Positions 53,420-64,000 of a stretch of DNA of 64,000 bases are shown here, piece after piece. A model generated the notes under the pieces. It searched no databases and was not told the origin of the DNA. It was given only the letters and a program-made list of their open reading frames with translations. Within the stretch, counting starts at the first letter, position 1, and every line of letters begins with the position of its first letter. Location: contig OZ024785.1 of NCBI GenBank assembly GCA_964017065.1, positions 15,039,965 through 15,103,964 of the forward strand. The letters run 5' to 3'. This stretch comes from Haliclona indistincta (Eukaryota > Porifera > Demospongiae > Haplosclerida > Chalinidae). Both the position numbers and the translations under genes were made by a program.

Positions 53420-54109
53420 GGTTACCCGCCAACCGCCAACCATCGGTTTCATTCGTCGTAAGGAGGATCCGCCAAGCAACAGTCCTACGAGATTGTGTTA
53501 TCGTTGTGGAAAGGGCAATCATTCGTCTTCCATGTGCTGCTTCAAAGACGCTAATTGTCACGAATGTGGAAAAAAGGGCATATCGCTTCAGTGTGTCGTT
53601 CCAGAAAGAAAGGGCCTCGACCATCTCCTGCCGTGAGCTTGAGGGAACAGTATGTGAAAGATGATGAGTCTGGATATGATGAAGATCTTCCGATTAAACT
53701 CGTTGGTAGTCGTCAACTGAAGTCGCGCCCAATTGCTGTTTTAGTTTTAATCAACGGGAAAGAACTGAATATGGAACTCGACACTGGTGCAGCGGTCTCA
53801 ATATTTTGGAGAAGACTTTTAGAAAAAAATTTTCGGACTCTGTTCTTAAACCTGCTGCAGTCACTCTTCGTACCTACATTGTATACTGGGCAGCGTATGT
53901 CAGTTGTAGGGCAGTTGACGGTATTGATTAAATACCAATCTCAATCTCATTCTCTCCCTCTTCTTATTGTTGCAGGTGACGGACCCAGCTTGTTTGGTAG
54001 GGACTGGCTACGTCACATCACGTTGGACTGGAAAACCATTGGGCTTGCATCCATGGATCAGCCAAACGTGCAATTGAACAGTCTGCTACAAGCGTATTAT
54101 TTTACATAA
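53420..54109 (+). mobile_element. LTR retrotransposon remnant: gag zinc knuckles and protease
   Basis: Two CCHC zinc knuckles (CYRCGKGNHSSSMC, then CHECGKKG) are followed by an aspartic protease with the active site ELDTGAAVSIF and the downstream GPSLFGRDWL typical of Ty3/Gypsy-like elements. A one-base loss in the second knuckle near 53578 shifts frame. Reverse transcriptase, integrase and LTRs are not seen, so this is a dead internal fragment. Confidence 0.85.
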
Positions 54110-54480
54110 CTATATGTAACATATGTGCAACATATATGTTATTTTTACCTGGGTAGCTAGATAAGCTTACCAGCTGTAATCAGGGCCGCCATCCGATATG
54201 GTGCCTGGCTCTACTCACTGCAGGTGGATGATGAACCTCATTTCCTGAGCAAGAAAGACAGACTGCAGAAGACGGTTCACGTTCGTGTTCTTTACCAGCG
54301 GAGAGTGAAGGCCTGAAGGCTATCCTAGCTAGCGTCACACAGAGCCTCGCACAGAGCCGTAGCCATGATCCCCTCGACTCTTGAATACTGTGCCAACTAG
54401 CGAGAAGAACAACAGAGATTTCTGCAGGCACTGATCACACCCTCTCGACCAGAACCTCTCCATTTTTTTTCTATAATAGT
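54110..54480. other. Spacer, no gene supported
   Basis: Short ORFs only, on both strands, without recognisable motifs. Confidence 0.4.
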
Positions 54481-54489
54481 TTTGATAAT

Positions 54490-54912
54490 CCTAGGACAAT
54501 GCACAATAGCAAAAAAGCTAATATTAAGTGTACCCTAGCTAGTAAAAGATTATAAATTACAGTCAGATTAATATAGGAGCATAAAAAAAGTTTAATAAGG
54601 GCGCAAGAACAATAGAGGAAGGAAGAGAGTTCCAGATAGAGATAGTGTGAGAGAATTTATTTTAGTAAATGGCTGATCGAGCAACAATGGGTGTTTAACA
54701 CGAATGTTATAACTTGAATTGCACCTTTTAAAAATAAGTCCCTCAAAAAGTAGCACTTTGAGTTGACATACTTATAAAGAAGAGACAAAAAAAGATCAAG
54801 CCGCCTCCTCTCGAGAGTAACCAAGCCAAGCTGGTCTAAGCAGTCATGATATGTAGCACTCCATTCACCAGAAATAATTTTAACACCAAACATTTGAGCA
54901 CGTTCAATTAAA
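54490..54912 (-). mobile_element. LINE 3' fragment, minus strand
   Basis: Minus reading from 54912: IERAQMFGVKIISGEWSATY, then LVTLERRRLDLFLSLLYKYV. This is the same tail region as the LINE in gene F but a different copy. It is 5'-truncated and frameshifted. Confidence 0.8.
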
Positions 54913-54949
54913 TGAAATTAACCATGTTTTTATTTTTTTAATTTTTTTT

Positions 54950-55310
54950 ATTAATTTTATTTTGTCCAATTATTTTTTGCAGGTTTGGTACCTTTTTATT
55001 AATTATCTTTAGCGTTTGCCTAAGAAAACATACAAATTTTGCTCAAATTTGACAATGCATGCCTAAATTTAGGCACCTTTGCTCTAAAATGACCTAATTT
55101 TAGATCAAAACTGAAACATGAGCTGCTTAAATTTAGGCATGCTAGATTTCTAGAGTCCACTAAAACCTCTGAAAGTTTAGTTTAGGTAAGCATGCCCAAA
55201 TTTAGGCAGGGATGCCTAAATTTAGGCATGTGTACCTAAACTTAAGCAAGTGCGCCTAAATTTAGGCATGTATGCCTAAATTTAGGCATGCTGTCCTATA
55301 TTGCCAAAAA
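54950..55310. repeat. Palindromic GCCTAAATTTAGGC repeats, left flank
   Basis: About seven copies of the 14-base palindrome GCCTAAATTTAGGC or variants, preceded by CCAATTATTTTTTGCAGGT. An inverted copy of this block lies at 61670-61835, on the other side of the reverse transcriptase element. Confidence 0.85.
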
Positions 55311-56300
55311 TATATGATATTTTGCACCAATTTAGGCCAAAATGTGCTAGGTTTTTGTTTAACACCTACAGAGGCCACTCAATGTTGATCCTGAATAACT
55401 CTAATGAAATGCTGCTGAGTAGAGAAGGGGTGACCCAGGGAGACCCACTGTTCATGATGTTGTATGCAGTTGCAGTTCTTCCCCTTATTCGTTCTTTGAA
55501 GGATCGTCAGAAATGGACCCAAAACTGGTATGCTGATGACTCTGCCTGTGCTTCTAAGTTACCCAACTTGAAAGAGTGGTATACTCAACTTCTTGAACTA
55601 GGTCCAGTCTTTGGATACTTTCCTGAGCCGAGAAAGACTGTTTTGGTCATTGATCCAGCTGACCAATCTGAAGCCCAAAACTTGTTTCATGATACGGGAG
55701 TGACCATTGTTCATGGTCATAAATTTCTTGGCGGTTTTATTGGGGATGGTGAGGACACCCTTGAGTTTGTGAAAACTAAGGTTCACTGCTGGATACATTG
55801 TGTAGAGAAGTTAGCTGAAGTGGCTACATCTCAACCACAGGCAGCTTTAATGGCTCTTGTGAAATCACTCCAGTGTGAGTGGTCATATTTACAGAGAGTA
55901 ATACCAAACTGTGCTGATGTCTTCTCCCCATTGAATGATGCTATAAACAAGTTTTGGCCAGCCGTGTTTTTGGGTTCTACATCTGCCACTGAGATGTCGC
56001 TGTTTTCTCTTCCTACTAAGTATGGTGGACTGGGAGTACGAAATCCTGTTGACTCAGCTCCTTTGCTCTACACAGCATCTGTTGAAGCTACCAAAATAAT
56101 GACCGAAGCCATCAGGGGAGAATAATTTAGTTCTGATGACGACACAGCAGCAGTTGCTGAAGCTACTACAAACCTTAGAAGACATCGCAAAGATAATGAT
56201 AATCTACTGCTGGAAAATGTTGTTGCCTCTCTGGATCCATTGAAGCGGCGTATTATTAGAAGGGCTGTCGAAGGAAAAACATCAAGTTGGCTTGTCACTG

Positions 56301-57353
56301 GACATCTGGTCCGGGTACTTTTAGTCCGGTCGGACCAAAATCCCCGTTGTAGCCGTCAGGGATTTTGGTCCGGACGGACCAAATTTACTAGAGATTTTGG
56401 TCTGGCCTAGTAATTTTGGTCTGGGTAGCTAGCGAAGCCTATAGCGCCTTTGCACGTCGCTATATATAGCGCTACACGCCTTGCTATCAGTAAATCTAAT
56501 CTTCCCACTCGGCAAACGCGCTGCACTACTATTCTATGTAGTCTCCGACAACGTCCTATGTACGATGTCTTGTATAATACGGCACTTAATACATGTAAGC
56601 TTATCTCTATGCATTCTGCCCCATATTTTTCAACAACTATAATTACTATTATTCAACTTTCATAGCAATGTGAACAACAGAAAGGCTTCTTGATGATGCC
56701 GACACACTACCTGTGGTAGTTCTCTCCACAAATAGTACACTCTGCCATTCGACCAGATTTTGCCGGGAGGCGGCACAAGCAATAAACAGGAATAATCTCT
56801 TGCACAGAAATAGGATTTAGCTTTCCTGCTGCCTGGGAAACACCGTCATGCACTGTTTTTCTAAACAAGATACTAGGTGCTGTCGCATGCTGCTCTGCAA
56901 ATACTTAATAGATGATGGATCTTCTCGTTTAAGAATGGATGTGGCGAACGCAATGGCAAAAAGCCCACAGTCGTTAGAACCACGTTGTTGCTGCACCTCA
57001 GGTATATCCATAGTAATTTTTGGATGATAAGTGTTCCATCGTCACAGCCGGCGTCGTCAGTGCTCCTCAGAGTCAGTCATGGTCGCGTTGAGTAGACTGC
57101 CGACCGCGTGGTGTGTGTGCCCATACAAGGTCGTTCCATGTCTTCTGATTGATCAAATCCAGTTGCAGCAATGATTAGAGCCTAGGCTTGCATGTAGCAA
57201 CCGCGCGAGCCGACAAGAACTGCCCGGACCAATTTCCCCGTTCCCGGACCATAATTCCCATAACACCAAGTTGGGGAATCCGGTCCGCCGGACCACACCT
57301 CCCGGGGATTTTGGTCCGACGGACCAAATTCCCCGCCGGACCAAGTTCCCGGT
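56301..57353. mobile_element. Insertion 1: GGTCCG-rich TIR element with Ulp1-like ORF
   Basis: Both ends are full of inverted GGTCCG / CGGACCAAA words (for example CGGACCAAAATCCCCG and GGGGATTTTGGTCCG). On the minus strand, 56700-57011 encodes an Ulp1/SENP-like cysteine protease end (QQQRGSNDCGLFAIAFA; Gln and Cys of the active site). A Cys-rich CLCRLPA ... CTICGENYH tail resembling a PHD finger follows. Ulp1 domains occur in KDZ-like and some Mutator-like transposons. Exact ends are not fixed. Confidence 0.65.
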
Positions 57354-57762
57354 GACAGGCTCAATGTGTTGCCTGTTGCTAAACACCATTTTGATATTTC
57401 AGCTGGTGAATTCCGTGATGCTTTGGCCATGAGATATGGTGGATCCCTTCTATCAATGCCTTCCGTATGTGATGGCTGTGGTGAATAGTTTACTCTAGGC
57501 CATGCCTTAGACTGTAAGAAAGGTGGCCTAGTAACACAACGGCACAATGAGGTGAGTGATGCACTTGGCGACATGGCATCTTTGGCCTACAGAGATGTAG
57601 TTCGCGAACCCATTGTGCGAGAATCAGATGAATCAAGGGTATCAGAATTCGCTGGACTGGAGCGACTGGAATGGACTACTGGAATGGACCACTGGAGTGG
57701 ACTACTGGATTGACCTTTCAGGAAACCGCGCCCATAATTACTATACAACTAAACCCAAACCT

Positions 57763-57815
57763 AGACGGGCATGGCCCGTCCTCGCCGGAGGACGGGCCAC
57801 GCCCGTCTAACCCAA
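57763..57815. repeat. GC hairpin in the left arm of insertion 2
   Basis: AGACGGGCATGGCCCGTCCT and its inverse around TCGCCGG form a strong stem. The right arm of the transposon lacks it, so it arose or inserted later. Confidence 0.8.
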
Positions 57816-58432
57816 ACCCAAGACCCTAAAAACCTTCGCCTAACAGCGCCCAGTATGGACCTAACGGCGCCCAGTATTCGCCTAACAGCGCCCAGTATAT
57901 ACTCGCCTAACAGCGCCCAGTATGGACCTAACGGGGTGTCTCTAAAATCCGGACCAGACCGGACCGACGGACCCGAACTGTCTAAAATACTGACCTAGCT
58001 TGGGTGCGCAACGTATGGCCGATAATGTATAATACGAAGAAAGATGTCTAGTATAAGAGCAACATTATAAGTAGTAGTAATAATACTGTAATTGTAGTAA
58101 TAATACTGTAATAGTAGAAGTTATAATATTGTAATAGTTTTACATACTGTAGTAATAATACTGTAATACTGAAGTTATAATACTGTAGCAAAACACCAAG
58201 TGAGCTGTGCACTAGCTAATAACAACTGGGTTGCCAGCAGAGGTGGACCTGTCCTCGTTAAATGGCGGAGTTCTCAGTAATTTTCCATCTTTTGTCAAAG
58301 ACATGACTCAGTTTTTCCAGATTCTCAAGTAAATCTTTTAGCAGAGTAAACTTGAACTCTGATCAGTGTGAACACATGTGGTTTGCCCAGTAGTATGTGA
58401 GGACTCGTTTTATAGTAGCTACAAAGACGGGC

Positions 58433-58966
58433 CTAAAAACCAAAACAGAAAGTGCAAATTAAGATTTCGGCTTGAGTTCCCCAAACATAATTGTTTTCCT
58501 GGTGAAACAAATCCCGAATATCACTAACATACACTGGAACTTCACTGGCTGTAGCACCATGCTTATGCAGCCAGAATTTAACGGCATTGATTGCATGGTT
58601 CCAACAGAGAAATCTGCAGATATTAGGTAAGTGGAAATCAATAGCTTCAAAAGGCATCATGAGACAGACGAAATGCTTGTCTCCTGAGATGTTGACAATT
58701 TGACACTTGCTTTCTGTTTCTAGGTAGCAATACTGGACTATAAGCATTGCGCTACTACAATCAGCAATCTTGTGATTGTAAACAACAGATGGAGACTGAG
58801 TTGTATTCTCCAATTCTCTTAGCACTGAACTACAAGTTCTGACATGAGGATTTTCATTGACGATAGAATCATCTCCTTTGTAATAAATAAGTGTGAGATT
58901 GCTTGCTCGATCACTAATTGTGTACGCATATCTTTTGAACTCCTTCTGTACACCTTTACCTGTCAT
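58433..58966 (-). CDS. Mutator-like transposase fragment
   Basis: 177 residues, with PSVVYNHKI near the middle and the stretch CRFLCWNHAINAVKFWLHKH then VPVYVSDIRDLFHQ near the end. I recall similar stretches in Mutator-like transposases of invertebrates, and the 9-base target duplication of the host element agrees. The N-terminal part and the DDE catalytic core are incomplete. A separate minus ORF at 59129-59344 (VPPVRPKVGQVFLFAPE) may be an upstream piece, parted by stops. Probably inactive. Confidence 0.5.
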   Translation of the reverse strand: MTGKGVQKEFKRYAYTISDRASNLTLIYYKGDDSIVNENPHVRTCSSVLRELENTTQSPSVVYNHKIADCSSAMLIVQYCYLETESKCQIVNISGDKHFVCLMMPFEAIDFHLPNICRFLCWNHAINAVKFWLHKHGATASEVPVYVSDIRDLFHQENNYVWGTQAEILICTFCFGF

Positions 58967-59394
58967 GTAATTAAAGTATGTTTTGGATATGACAGGCTCT
59001 GTCTTCAGTAGTTTTCGTCCAAAACGCTCCCACTTAAATTGGTCACACCCCCAATCATCTAAGAAACAATTCGGGACAATTCAATTTTGGAATCAGAAAA
59101 TTTAATCTATCAACATTCATGTGCATGCTTAGAGTAATGCATGCATGATAGAAGTAACCTTTAGCCCGGCATGCTGTTTTTCTGGAGCAAACAGAAACAC
59201 TTGGCCAACCTTTGGTCTAACAGGAGGTACTTTGCACAACTCTTGCCCCTCAGGATTCAATAGTAGGTCTAAAATTGTGGAATTTGGTAGGTCTTCTTGA
59301 GGCTGTAACACCAGGCAAGGCGCTGCTTCCCTCGCTGCTTCCATTCCGACTCCAAAGTCAGCGTTGTATGTCCGGACTAGCGGTCCGGATTTTT

Positions 59395-60618
59395 AGGGAG
59401 ACACGGTAGTGTCTCCCTATGTAGGGTTGAACGAGAAAACAAGATGGCGGCTACATACAATGTATTAGCGTTCAAACGCTGATATTTCGCCTGGTGATGA
59501 ATTTTATACGTCCAAAGACACTTAGATCTGCTATCTGGCGTTGCCCCATCTTACAGTAGCAAGGAGATCGCTCGAGATTGTTACTAAAGTGACGAACCTG
59601 AAAACGGTGAAAATCGAGTTTCGTCATCTTCGTTTTCTTCTTTCTTCTTTCTTCTTTCTTTCTTCCACTCGCCTAGCACTTTTACGCGAGCAGTGCCGAG
59701 ACCAAAACACCCATGAACAGTCGTGAAATTGTCCTGGCATGTGCCTTTTGAACTTAGTTTTTAGCGAAACGGCGATGTAAATTCCGCGATTTCTCGATCG
59801 TGATCCATTGTCAGCTAAGTGTTAGACGCCATTAATAATTATAGTGATTGCGCAATACGCACGTGACCAAGCTGTGGTTAGCGCACGTGACCAAGCACAA
59901 GCTTGAGTATCGCTACGCCGTATAGATCACGATTATTTGTCTGGAGTCTTCGAAGAACGGTAAGCTAGCAAGCGCAGAATCACCATTCTGCCTTGCCAGA
60001 TAATTATAACCGCCGTAAACAAGTGTGGGCGGGGCTCGTATGCACTGTATTCATGCATGCGTAGGCGAGCTGATATCTACAGCATAAGAATTATTTAGCT
60101 ACAAGTTTAAAATTGTTAATAATAAAGAAAAGCCATCAACAACAGGAAAACCGAACCAATGGTGGAAACAAAGATGGCACAGTAATTGCATGATATTGAA
60201 CTGTACTTCACTGAAAAAGAAAAAAGGACTCAAACAAGAAAATAAAAAGATTTCTATCGAAATCAAAAGGATGTAGGGTTGTGAAATCTACCACTGGTCA
60301 ACAATGTAAACTAACAAGGAACAAGCATGGAATGGTAACACGATTGACTTGCTAACAGACCATAGATCCCTACATCAGTGGCTGTACATAAGCTGTCACA
60401 AGCTGAATGCACGTCAGGTGTCAGTCAACAGCAACAAGCTAAGCTGAACTAGCTATAGTCAACTACAGCAGCCACTGATGTAGGGATCTATGGTCTGTTA
60501 GCAAGTCAATCGTGTTACCATTCCATGCTTGTTCCTTGTTAGTTTACATTGTTGACCAGTGGTAGATTTCACAACCCTACATCCTTTTGATTTCGATAGA
60601 AATCTTTTTATTTTCTTG
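59395..60618. mobile_element. Composite hairpin element nested in insertion 2
   Basis: Left palindrome GGGAGACACGGTAGTGTCTCCC, then TATGTAGGGTTGA and AAGATGGCGGCTAC. It shares the CTTCTTT run, the CGATTTCTCGATCGTGATCC block and the hairpin module (60240-60615) with the 51020 copy. It lacks that copy's second inverted arm, so it is a simpler form of the family. Confidence 0.8.
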
Positions 60619-60868
60619 TAGAAGTTGTCGCAAGTCCGGTCCGTCGGTCCGGTCCGGTCCGGATTTTAGAGACACCCACCTAACGGCGCCCAGTACTATT
60701 CTGGCACGTTAGGCGAATACTGGGCGCCGTTAGGTCCATACTGGGCGCTGTCAGGCGAAGGTTTTTAGGGTTTAGTTGTATAGTAATTATGGGCGCGGTT
60801 TCCTGAAATGTCAGTCCAGTAATCCAGTAGTCCACTCCAGTCGCTCCAGTCCAGCGAATTCTGTAGCC

Positions 60869-60926
60869 TCGTCCCCAGGCCCCGCCTCCCAAAGCTATAT
60901 CGAGAGCCTGGGGACGAGGCTAGCGA
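60869..60926. mobile_element. 58-base foldback, relative of the NMD3 intron 5 element
   Basis: TAGCCTCGTCCCCAGGC and its inverse enclose 24 bases. It is flanked by copies of GCGAATTCTG, about 8-10 bases. The outer sequence matches the end of the element at 2677-3276. Confidence 0.75.
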
Positions 60927-61669
60927 ATTCTGATACCCATGAATCAAGGGGAATCAATGCTCTGGTGGCTGGTCTCAGCATTAGAGGAGTATGGCAGCCT
61001 CAGACTGCAGCGTTGTTTGACATTCGTGTGGTACACGCTGACGCTCAGTCCTATGTTGGAAGATCCGTACAAGCAGTGTTGAAATCAGCTGAGTTAGAAA
61101 AGAAAAGAAAATACAATCAGGCTGCTGCTGATCGTCATGCTTCATTCATCCCCTTTGTGCTGTCTGTAGATGGTCTATTGGCAAGAGAAGTAGACCTCAC
61201 ACTTCAGAGATTTGCTGATAAGCTTTCAAGAAAGTGGGACAAGCCATATACGCTGAAGTTATGGGATGGATAAGAACAAGATTGTCTTTCGCGATACTGA
61301 GAGCAACAAACTATTGTGTGAGAGGCTCTAGAGTGAAATGGAGAAGTGGTGTCGGTATGGAGCTAGAGGATGGAGCGGGACTGAACTTAATGTTTTCAAA
61401 TTCTTAATTAATTAATTTACTCTTTTGTTTGTTTGTAAATATAGTTTTCTTATTAATTTTATTATTATTATTTTATGTATTTATGTTTTCCTTACACCTT
61501 AGTGTTATTTTGTTGCTGTTTGTGTTTTAGTTAACTATTTACCTTAATCTTATTTTCTTAATTTATTTTCTTTTTCTTTTCTTATACTTACACCTTAGTG
61601 TCATAACTAGTATCAAGTGCATGCATTATTCTGTACTGTATACAGTATTGTCTTCATCTTTTATTATTT

Positions 61670-61835
61670 AATTTCCATTTAGGCCAAAATGCCTAAATTT
61701 AGGCATCGTATGCCTAAATTTAGGCACGCATTATGAAAGTTTGGTTGTTTTTACCAATTTTCTTAGGTATGCGCTAAAGATTTTCTTTCGAATGGTCTAA
61801 AACCTGCAAAAAATAATTGGATGAAATAAAACATA
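61670..61835. repeat. Palindromic GCCTAAATTTAGGC repeats, right flank
   Basis: Inverted copy of the 54950 block: two full palindromes, then sequence whose complement reads CCAATTATTTTTTGCAGGTT. It marks the right edge of the reverse transcriptase block. Confidence 0.8.
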
Positions 61836-61845
61836 ATGTGTTACT

Positions 61846-62584
61846 AGTCGCACTCCTAAAAATCTTCGAATGCAGGGAAGATTCAACAGAGAGTTACTAA
61901 GATGTCTGCCTGATGCGTTGCAATGTGCTAGGCCTTCTAAAGAACCTGCTGTTCTTTTCTCAGACGCCTTTACAATTGATGATTTCTTAACACTGCTCGA
62001 GTATCTTCATGTGGCTGTTAAACTGCCAAACGGAGAGTACTTTATCCCATGTGTCTTATCAACCGAACCACTAAGTCAGAATCTAAAAGACACATACTAC
62101 AACAAAGCCGACCCTCTGTACATTGGCTGGGCTGGGATTCCCATACCACTGGGCTTGTTTCCTGCCCTGGCAGTGCACCTTCTGCAGAAAGACTCTAATT
62201 TAAAACTAGAGCTACCTAAAAATCAACAGCTTCGAAACGCAATTCGTCTCCACTGCATTTCAATAGAGGGAGCTATTCTTCTGGTAGATTCTATTGATTG
62301 GATTGAGGTTTACTATTCCGGAAATAATTCAAGGTGTCCTCTCATCCGTGATGCAATTTCTGATGGTATTACTACTGTTCTTCATACATTTGAATATCAA
62401 TCATATGCATCATGCAAAGTAAGAGAGGGATTTCTCTGCCAGGCAGACGATGACTGCAAGTCATCCTTGCTTTGTTCCAGATGGCAAAGATCGATCTAAC
62501 TTGTCATGCTCTCAAAATGGCTACAAAAACTACCCTTGCTCTTCTCATCAGAGCTGTTGGTTTAGCACAGATCCAGAAAACTAG
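61846..62584 (+). pseudogene. C-terminal fragment of a COR-like protein related to gene F
   Basis: Starts in frame with TPKNLRMQGRFNRELL and continues FSDAFTIDDFLTLLEYL, LPNGEYFIPCVL, WAGIPIPLGLFPALAVHLLQ to 62499. A one-base shift near 62462 lets another frame carry on with a Cys-rich tail (HPCFVPDGK, YPCSSHQSCWF) to a stop at about 62584. This looks like the segment that would follow the COR-like part of gene F. No GTPase or death domain is attached here: the 5' side is the reverse transcriptase block. Dead fragment. Confidence 0.65.
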
Positions 62585-62719
62585 CGTAATTTTCATGACT
62601 GTCACACAATGCATTTTACATTTTATAGCTAATCATGATTTTTCTTTATGAACGCTTATTTTGAGATCACAAATAGACCGGATTAGAGAGGCATTCAAAT
62701 CCCAGGAGCCGCTAAAGTT

Positions 62720-63390
62720 ACATAATAATTACATGATAGTTTTTAATCACATCATAGTGCAGTGTCCAAACTTCAAAGTGCAGTACTAGGAACTATCATG
62801 TTGTCAACTCATACCCTCAATCTATCTAACTATCTAAAACCTTTTCATTGGATGATTATTCTTGCATGTGATTGATAATAATTATTCATTCCACGTTCCC
62901 TACTCTCTGAAGAGGCTGTGCACCTTCTCTACTAGACTAGTAACTGCTGCTCACAAAGTTGTAAACAGCTAAATCAGCTAGCATAGAATGCAGGTAGTTT
63001 GTTCAAACTGATAGTGATCAAAAATGTAACATGAACAAGTAAATTAAAAAAGTTTTAATAAAAAAAAACTAAAAAGTGCAAGGATGACACTTGCAAAACT
63101 AAAGGAACAAGGCTTAAAAAAGGAAAGGAACAAGATGGGATGATCCTTGCAAAAGTAAAAGTCCCAAGTATCCCTACATCAGCGGCTTAATTGCTGTGAT
63201 GACCAGCAACAAATGCGGGATCTTCTTCCCATACCTTTTATAAACGTCAATTATGTCATTGGACTGCGTCCTCCACAACACTTTACAACTGTTCATCCGA
63301 CTGCGTCCTCCAAAACAGCTACCTCTAGCTTTAGTTTACAACCGTCAATTGCTTCATCGCACTGTGTCCTCCTAATCGATTCAAGACCTT
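62720..63390. mobile_element. Partial composite element, relative of 16.0-16.6 kb
   Basis: Shares TAATAAAAAAA, AAGTCCCAAGTATCCCTACA and the GACTGCGTCCTCC repeats with the right part of the 14999 element. Only one arm of the giant hairpin is present, so it is truncated. Confidence 0.75.
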
Positions 63391-64000
63391 GATCATCTCA
63401 ATTTCTTTCTCTCCGCTTTGTGTTCATAATGACTAGCTGATGGTTCTCTCTCTCATTGTAAAAAATAAGCTTGAACAATAATGATTTAGATAGTGTCCTG
63501 AGAACTACTATTACGCTCTATACTCATTATGAGTTAATAGAACATATGCTCACTGTACCAGGAGGCATAACCATGCATGCTTGATAAAAACCTTTTACTC
63601 AACATGCAACCAATTTTTTAGGAAAATAAAAAGAGAACGTTGAAAGCACTTGTACAGTGGGACTCAAGTATCAAACAGTAGATGGAGAAAATCCAGTAAA
63701 AGATATTATACTAGACAATGATAGTCTCAACTTCTTTCTCTGTGACTAGAAGATGGTTTATTTCTCTCAAATTTAGCTTGCACAGATGAAGTCTTAATAA
63801 CGTCGTTTATGCACTATTTGTATTGAAGGCAAGGTATGGCTCATTCTTGGTTTGTATTGATTTTATATTATCAAGCATAAAACGTTATGGATAAGCGTCT
63901 GGAGGGGGTATGCTCTACTAACTCATACTGCAGTTACAAACAACAAATTGTTATTAAAAACATGTACATGCCTAATAAAAAATAATGTAACAGATTAATA
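63391..64000. other. Window end, no gene seen
   Basis: AT-rich sequence without a convincing ORF, repeat or RNA gene. Confidence 0.5.

Larger units (their letters stand above)
57637..60938. mobile_element. Insertion 2: Mutator-like DNA transposon, 3.3 kb
   Basis: Terminal inverted repeats begin GGGTATCAGAATTCGCTGGA and extend about 300 bases, including repeated AACAGCGCCCAGTAT words. A 9-base target duplication ATGAATCAA lies at 57628-57636 and 60939-60947; 9-11 bases is typical of Mutator-like elements. Minus-strand ORFs inside are transposase-like. A composite hairpin element (59395-60618) and a small foldback (60869-60926) inserted later. Confidence 0.85.
55317..61400 (+). mobile_element. 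Reverse transcriptase element (RLE-type non-LTR), broken by two insertions
   Basis: The pieces read in order. First, 55301-56300 is reverse transcriptase (SREGVTQGDPL, NWYADDSACA, TKYGGLGVRNP). Next, 57354-57636 has a CCHC zinc motif with one internal stop (CDGCGE ... HALDCKKGG) and RHNEVSDALGD. Last, 60948-61400 continues GINALVAGLSIRGVWQPQ ... LFDIRVV. A reverse transcriptase followed by CCHC, RHN and a restriction-like nuclease region is the R2/NeSL-type order. The 5' end is missing. The gaps are insertions at about 56301-57353 and 57637-60938. The whole sits between inverted palindromic blocks. Confidence 0.75.

Noticed and set aside
59395..60618. Helitron call based on the edge hairpin
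   Set aside because: A hairpin is present, but the CTRR end and A-T insertion pattern are not convincingly met and copies use different palindromes.

Overview
This window is animal (metazoan) nuclear DNA with spliced genes, death-fold and NHR-kinase immune-type proteins, many microsatellites and dense nested transposons. A demosponge such as Amphimedon queenslandica is my best guess; it rests on remembered family resemblance, not on a search. There are no bacterial-type operons, ribosome binding sites or CRISPR arrays.

Layout. (1) At 12-843 on the minus strand lies the 5' part of a kelch-repeat gene, head to head with NMD3 (1076-20749, plus, 13 exons that I could join in frame to 497 codons). 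NMD3 introns are swollen by foldback transposons, two large minisatellites (41/46-bp and 39/40-bp units) and CT tracts that sit next to splice acceptors. (2) At 21.0-44.9 kb lies a tandem, rapidly evolving gene cluster. Its members share a front half made of a short hydrophobic leader ending in a 2A ribosome-skipping motif (D-I-E-K/R-N-P-G-P) and a death domain. All mapped introns in these genes are phase 1. The front half is spliced either to a long charged coiled-coil protein (genes B and C) or to a second death domain plus a ROC-like GTPase and COR-like region (gene F). The coiled-coil protein also exists as stand-alone single-exon genes with TATA promoters (A and D). A is divergently paired with a minus-strand coiled-coil gene (X) that has a Gly/Ala-rich hydrophobic segment. 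Gene C looks intact; B, D, E and F carry breaks. (3) At 46.7-50.4 kb lies an intact three-exon gene for an NHR domain, coiled coil and TKL-type kinase. Its first intron is almost wholly one inverted-repeat transposon that itself holds a hAT-like MITE. (4) From 51 kb to the end lies a transposon graveyard: composite hairpin elements, a gag-protease remnant, LINE tails, an RLE-type reverse transcriptase broken by two later insertions (one Mutator-like with a 9-bp target duplication), and a COR-like C-terminal fragment related to gene F.

How the parts may work together. Translation of the 2A genes should give two products from one mRNA: an 80-90 residue hydrophobic leader peptide, and a death-domain protein starting with proline. 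When skipping fails, the leader could act as a signal sequence, as described for 2A motifs in sea urchin NLR-type proteins. Death domains suggest assembly with other death-fold adaptors. The coiled-coil and GTPase halves would be alternative effectors. The X/A pair has the general build of alpha-helical pore-forming proteins, but that is inference only.

Main limits: exon joins are read by eye from splice signals and reading frame, transposon boundaries are approximate unless a target duplication is given, and no homology search was possible.
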